From positions 36,999,826 to 37,063,825 of the forward strand of contig NC_063150.1 of assembly GCF_020921035.1 (NCBI RefSeq): DNA of 64,000 nucleotides. Direction: 5' to 3'. The notes under the pieces are model-generated. The model saw nothing but the letters and a program-made list of their open reading frames with translations, was not told where the DNA came from and did no database searches. The DNA comes from Rhodamnia argentea (Eukaryota; Streptophyta; Magnoliopsida; Myrtales; Myrtaceae). Positions 58,746 to 64,000 of the stretch are shown in pieces (the stretch's first letter is position 1; the number at the start of each line of letters is the position of its first letter). A program made the translations under genes and the position numbers.

Positions 58746-61527
58746 ATGACTTCCAGGAGAGGGAGCTGGAGTTCTTCTAGTTCTGGTAACAATAGTCATC
58801 CCTCTTCCAAGGGTAAAGAGATGTCAGAGGTTGAGCAATTGAGTCGGGGAGTGGGAAATGTTCGAATGGATTCCGCACCAGATGATGGTGGTGAGTGGGA
58901 AGTATATGCTAGGAAGTCGAGAACCAAAGCTGGTAGCAGCTCCGGGAAACCCTTGCCTCAGAATTCTAATTCTAAAGTATGGGGGCAGCAAGATGTGGCT
59001 CAGAAGCCGGTTATGCAGACTAATAGTGGATCAGGGAGGGCAGCTGGCAACAGATCCGGGTTTCCACAAACTGCTGATTTCAGGAAACCAGCTGGTAGAG
59101 GAAGCATGAGCTCTTCACAATATGTGGCGCCACAAACTGTGCTTAGGCCACCTCTTGAGCATGGATGGAATTGGCAAGGCAGAGCTGGTTCGGTGCAGGC
59201 TGGGTTTCAAGAGGATGACCAAATTAATTATAACTTGTCCTCAAATGATGCTGCTGGTGAGGATGGTGAGGCGGACAAGGATCGTGATGCTGACGATGAT
59301 GACGTGGATGACGATGACCTTGATATGATGGATGATTCTGATGATGATTTGATGAGTGATGAATTTGATTCTGACGCAAGTCAAAAGAGCCATGGAACGC
59401 GGAAGAGCAATAGGTGGTTTAAGAAATTTTTTGAGATAATGGATTCGTTGACTGTTGAGGAGATAAATGAACCTGGAAGGCAGTGGCACTGTCCTGCTTG
59501 TCGTGGGGGTCCTGGTGCTATTGACTGGTACCGAGGTCTGCAGCCTCTGATGGCACATGCAAAAACAATTGGAGCGAAAAGGGTTAAGCTTCACCGGGAG
59601 CTCGCAGAACTCTTAGATGAGGAGTTGATGAGGAGAGGCACTTCAGTGGTCCCTGCTGGCGAAGTATTTGGGAAGTGGAAAGGGTTGAAGGTTGAGGAGA
59701 AAGATTATGACATAGTGTGGCCTCCAATGGTTGTCATCATGAACACAATCCTGGAAAAGGATGAAAATGACAAGGTAAAGTTGTCCTCTCTCGTGACGAT
59801 ACTCTGTATTGACAATAGTGGAAAGACCCGTGTTTTCTATTCATTTCATTGATGACATGTCACTTTCTATATAAATATTTTAGTCAGCAAGCACAGGCAA
59901 CTGCATTGTGATCTGGTAGAAAATGCATCATATATGCTTAGGTAGAGTACAATTGAACTTGGCATTGTCTTCTATTTCAGTGGATTGGTATGGGAAACCA
60001 AGAACTTCTGGACTGCTTCAGTTCGTATCAAGCTGTAAAAGCTCGTCATGCTTATGGACCTCTGGGTCATCGTGGCATGAGCATTCTTATTTTTGAGACC
60101 TCTCCAAGGGGCTTTTTCGAGGCTGAACGTCTGCACAAGCACTTTGCAGACCAAGGAACAGACAGAAGTGCTTGGGATCGCCGAGGTTCCTTATTTCATC
60201 CTGGGGGAAAACGTCAGCTTTATGGATATATGGCAATAAAAGAGGATTTAGACATTTTTAACAGGCACTCACAAGGTCTCTCTCGCTCTCTCTGCATGTG
60301 TGTGGGGTTGGGTGGTTACATGTGTGTTTTTTTATATATTGAATCTGCATCTGCATCTGCCTGTGTATTTACTTTTCTCTTTTTCTGATTTGACCCTTCG
60401 GTTTCAATTTTTTTTTTGTGGTCAGCTAAATCTAAGCTGAAATTTGAGTTGAGATCCTACAAAGAGATGGTCGTTAACCAAGTGAATCAGATGACGGAGG
60501 ACAACCAGCAACTGATCTGGCTTAAGAACAAGGTTGTCAAGGAGCGAATGCACTCGAGGGAACTGGCGAAGTCATTTGACATCGTGTCTGAAAAGCTGCG
60601 GAAGACCATCGCGGAGAACCGTATTGTAAGGCACAGAACGAAGATGCAACATGAACAGAGCAAGGAGGAAGTATGTATTCGTATCTCAGTGAAATTTAGT
60701 TTGAAAAATCTTTTTCAATAGCGAAACATCACTCCCATGTGTTTGTATTTCTGTTGTCATTTCATTTGCGGAAGTCAATTGACCTCAAGAAACTAAACTT
60801 TTCATTTTTCAAATTTATTTTTTTGAAATTGCGACGAGTTACTTTTGCCACTTGCATGCCTTTTACCCCTATATGTTTATAATATTGAAAGTTTGAACCA
60901 ATCCTCAGGATTGTCACTCTCAGGCTCAAATCCTTTTGAAAGGCTGAATTTGGTCCATGCTATTTGCTCATTTTGTTTGGTGGAATATTTGCATGTGTTC
61001 ATAGAATGTTAATCCCGATATGAATAAAGAATTCCTGCTTCCTCCATGATGTATTTTCATGTCCACTTACTCTTGCGATGTGCTTCCAACAGATGGATTA
61101 TCAGGAGCAGTTCTTCAAAGAGCAAATGAACGTCATCCATGATGAATTGAATGCGAAGGAAGAGGACTTTGAGAGGGAACAACAGGAGAAGAGGGAGCGG
61201 GTGAGGCAATCAAATGCTAATCCTTCAAGTGCTGAAGATAAGACGAGGGGGTACTAAAAGTTCTTCTGTGCTGTTCCTATTTTGTTTCACCCCTCGATAA
61301 GTGCGTACTGACTTTGGTTTTGGTTCAGGATGGACGAAATTGCTGAGTTCATCCAGCTCCAGGAAAAGGAAATGGATGAATTCGTGGTGAAAAGGGAGAT
61401 GCTGGAGAAAGAGCATGAAGACAAGCTGGTGGCGATGAAGAAGAGGCATTGGGATGAGGAAGTGGAGTTGGAGAAGGAGTTCAAGACCCAACTCACTCAA
61501 CTGATGGAGTCATACTCCCACCATTGA
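58746..61527 (+). CDS. SGS3: SGS3, RNA-silencing cofactor
   Basis: Exons 58746-59774, 59981-60275, 60426-60670, 61093-61250 and 61329-61527 join at GT-AG to 641 residues. SGS3 binds and protects cleaved RNA and works with RDR6 in cytoplasmic bodies to make double-stranded RNA for tasiRNA and antiviral silencing. Residues 1-175 are a low-complexity serine/glycine-rich region with GGEWEVYARKSR. Residues about 178-212 are a very acidic run of aspartates. The zf-XS motif is near 246-290 (WHCPACRGGPGAIDWYRGL, then AHAKTIG and KRVKLHRELA). The XS domain covers about 325-440 with WIGMGNQELLDCFSSYQAVK and RGMSILIFE and GKRQLYGYMAIKEDLD. The rest is coiled coil, the dimerisation region. Order and length match plant SGS3 (about 625 residues). 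The ATG follows the leader intron and no other in-frame ATG lies upstream. Confidence 0.96.
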
Positions 61528-62421
61528 CCTGGACGAGATGCGGACATTGCTTTTTCTTACATGAGAGTAGAGAGGCCTTCGACATTTTATTCCGGAAGTA
61601 ATGTTTTTCGACAATTTAGGGTATGCCTTGAAACTTTTCGAAAAGGATCAGAAGGCAATGTATGTGGATGTTTAGGCACCAATAAGAATTGTTCCGCAGG
61701 AAATGCGAGAGAGATTGACGTGCTTGAAGTTTTGTGCATGTAGGAGGACTCCTCTATGGCACCGGAATTACGAAATTATAAGAAACTGTAGTTTTGGATG
61801 CTATGATAGATGCAAATGGTAATCAATCTATTTCTAGCTTGATTTAGCCAGACGTGCAAAGTGATATAAATTGCATTTGTTTTTGAAGAATATGAAATAT
61901 ATGTATGATTTCACATGACTTTAGATGTTAGAGTAAGATATGAAAGTCGAATTTTCAATAGTAAAAAACATAATTCACGAACATTCTGAATTCTTATTGT
62001 TCTCGCCGGATTTGTGTCGATCCAGGAGGTTTTTGAAATGCCTCTCTTTCCACAGAGGCAGAAAATGTTATCTAGTCATCTCTGTCTCCCTCTCAACTTC
62101 ATCTGTCATACCCTCGTCGATTGATTTGGTGCTCTAGTAGGTGCATCAATGGGGATCTTGGTTCCCTTACTGAAATTTTTCGTGCTTGCCGGACTTTGGG
62201 GCGATGTGAGAAATTTTTCGTGCAATTCAGGGGTCAATTTGGAACAGACGACGTTCGTGGGGTGCTTTGAGAACCTGCGTGCAATCTCGGGTGGGAAACT
62301 GGAATTTTACCTTAAAAAGGTGAAAATACTACACTTTCAATTTTTTTTTTTTCGTTGGTCGAAGAAAATGTCGTAATGGTTAAAACACCTGCAGAAGCTT
62401 CCCAATCATGTCCGATCATTA
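61528..62421. other. SGS3 3' flank and TTC27 promoter region
   Basis: No other gene is recognised. The stretch is short enough (under 1 kb between genes) that both UTRs take much of it. Confidence 0.4.
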
Positions 62422-62444
62422 TATATAAACCTCTCTTAAACCCT
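62422..62444 (+). promoter_or_regulatory. TATA box and telo-box of the TTC27-like gene
   Basis: TATATAAA at 62422-62429 and AAACCCT at 62438-62444 lie 72 and 57 bases before the ATG. Telo-boxes are common in promoters of plant growth and translation genes; the link here is inference. Between them and the ATG is a (CTT)n tract (62461-62493). Confidence 0.55.
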
Positions 62445-62460
62445 CCCCGACTCGGCGAAA

Positions 62461-62493
62461 CTCCTCTTCTTCTTCTTCTTCTTCTTCTTCTTC
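62461..62493. repeat. (CTT)n microsatellite in the TTC27 leader
   Basis: About ten CTT units directly before the start ATG at 62501. Confidence 0.9.
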
Positions 62494-62500
62494 CCCAACG

Positions 62501-64000
62501 ATGTGCGATTCTGACCTCGCGATCCTCCGCGAGTATGAGCTCCGCCTCCTCCGTTGCACCCTCCCTCCTCGCACTCCTCCTCCTCAAACTCCATCTCCGC
62601 CTTCCGTTCCGAATCACCACCTCCACGCCCTCATCCACGACCTTCTCCTATCCATCGAGGCCGGCGAGTATCACGCAGCTCTGCTCAACTCCGATGCCCT
62701 CCGCCTCGTCTTCAACCTCTCCGCGAGTACCCTCCCCGACCTCTCCGACTCCACCGAATCAGCTGAGGCTGTCTACTCCGATTTGATTGACCGAGCCGAG
62801 TCGTTTCTCGTGAACGTGTCGGGCAATGAGGCGGAGAGTGGTTTGAGAGTTGTTCTCGTCTTGTGTGTGGCTGTGGCGGCGCTTTTGGTCTTCACTCAAT
62901 GTAACATCACCGGGTGAGTCCCATCGGCGTCTCCTCGCTAATATAATGTGGAACTCGCTAGTTATTTATTATATTTTTTTATTGAAGAAATGCCAACTTA
63001 TCGGTGGGTAAATTGCGCTGAAGGTTCCTTAGTTATGGGCGAATTGCATTTAAAGACCTGATTTTTCAGTTCCAGAATTGATAAAGGTTTGATGTTTATG
63101 TAAAATCCAGACCATTGAAGGGGTTTCCCAAGTGTCCTTTGCCATTGGATGTGGAAGAATATGTGGAGTGGGACAATTGGGCCCGTCATCAGCTCATGTC
63201 TGCAGGTTCTGATTTGCTCGGAAAATTCACTCATCTTCAGGTGGGTTTGTATTTGTCTGCTTGTATGTTGTATGTGACGCTGTGTATTTAACTCGTTTAC
63301 ATCGAGTGTGTAATATCTCTCCCCTTCTACATGCCTTGAGGCTGGAACTTGGTTTTTCTGGTGATACGACGAGGAGAGTCATCACTATTCCTTGTCCACA
63401 TTTATGCAATGTACTAAACATACTATGCCCTGTCTCTAGCCATTAAATCAACCAATGTACAACTAGTAAACTTTAAAAGCAACTCTCATGGGAAACTAAA
63501 AGATACTCTTTCGTCTAGGTGGGTGTGCACCAGTGTGTGTACCTGCGTTTGTTGACATGGCAACTGCATATGGTGGTGGTTGTTAAACTTGAGCGCACCA
63601 GTAATTGTACTTTTACATCTTAACACTTTACTTAAATGATGAAAGCTATCTTAACACAACGAACTTCATACTTTCTCATGTTGAAACTAATGAATGACGA
63701 TGAAGGAAAATCTGTAAGTGGGTGAAGTATTAATGCCATTGAATCTCCTCAATCCCTGACAATTACTTCTCTTTGCATAAGTACACATTTTACAACAAAG
63801 TTACACTATTTCCTTTTGTAATAATAATGATATGCTATTAAAAAAACGTGATTCAACAAAGGAATTTTTCTGTATTTGATTTTCCAGCTATCAATTTCTT
63901 GACCTATGTTTTTTACTTAGTTTCTCTTCTGGTTGATAGTACATAGTCCTTGCTAAGATGTTGCTTGTGAGGACAAAGGACTTGTCAGTTCATGGCACTA
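62501..64000 (+). CDS. TTC27: TTC27-like tetratricopeptide protein, first three exons (3' partial)
   Basis: Exons 62501-62913, 63111-63240 and 63940-64000 are in frame at GT-AG borders; the third continues beyond the window. The start ATG follows a (CTT)n tract. The 201 residues seen begin with a proline-rich, alanine/leucine-rich N-terminus containing LRRCTLP-like and HHLHALIHDLLLSIEAGEYH sequence. The second exon has LDVEEYVEWDNWARHQLMSA and LLGKFTHLQ; the third continues YIVLAKMLLVRTKDLSVHG. This combination matches the N-terminal region of plant TTC27 homologues, TPR proteins of cytoplasm/nucleus with poorly known role. The TPR repeats themselves lie downstream and are not in the window. 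Confidence 0.85.

Overview
The window is nuclear DNA of a flowering plant, most likely a eudicot. Genes are split by long AT-rich introns with plant-type splice sites, and each matches a plant family (AMT2-type ammonium transporter, CLC-c, mid-SUN protein, SGS3, GDSL lipase). Between and inside them lie plant-type transposons: a Ty1-copia element, a TRIM, and MITEs. There is no bacterial operon structure, CRISPR array or rRNA. Species cannot be named from this sequence.

Layout: 1606-3064 (+) last exons of a NIPA-family magnesium transporter, whose 5' part lies outside the window. 3650-4310 non-autonomous inverted-repeat DNA element. 6258-8377 (+) AMT2-type ammonium transporter with strikingly GC-rich codons. 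9050-10357 nested MITE-type DNA. 11100-20842 (+) SWIB/Plus-3/GYF transcription-related protein with a U12-type AT-AC intron; its introns hold a MITE, a short retroposon and a 336-bp TRIM. 24458-31212 (+) chloride channel CLC-c. 32322-37043 decayed Ty1-copia element with perfect 5-bp target duplication. 37748-40622 (-) mid-SUN membrane protein. 41840-42290 second inverted-repeat element. 43210-44805 (+) ataxin-10 domain protein. 46837-49873 (+) DUF1771/Smr domain protein with a uORF overlapping its start codon. 52155-53751 (+) GDSL esterase/lipase. 55235-55498 RNase H remnant of a retroelement. 55752-56434 hAT-type MITE with a perfect 8-bp target duplication. 58746-61527 (+) SGS3, the RNA-silencing cofactor. 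62501-64000 (+) first exons of a TTC27-like TPR protein, running off the window.

The genes do not form a pathway. They are independent housekeeping, transport, chromatin and RNA-silencing genes, each with its own promoter, and several have a CT/GA microsatellite at the 5' end. Exon structures were built by requiring GT-AG (once AT-AC) borders, unbroken reading frame and a protein that reads as its family; UTR limits and mobile-element ends are less certain. No dedicated new defence or biosynthetic system is visible. The most unusual signals are the AT-AC intron, a group of tiny poly(A)-ended insertions flanked by direct repeats, microsatellites that begin exactly at splice donors, and the uORF stop/start overlap.
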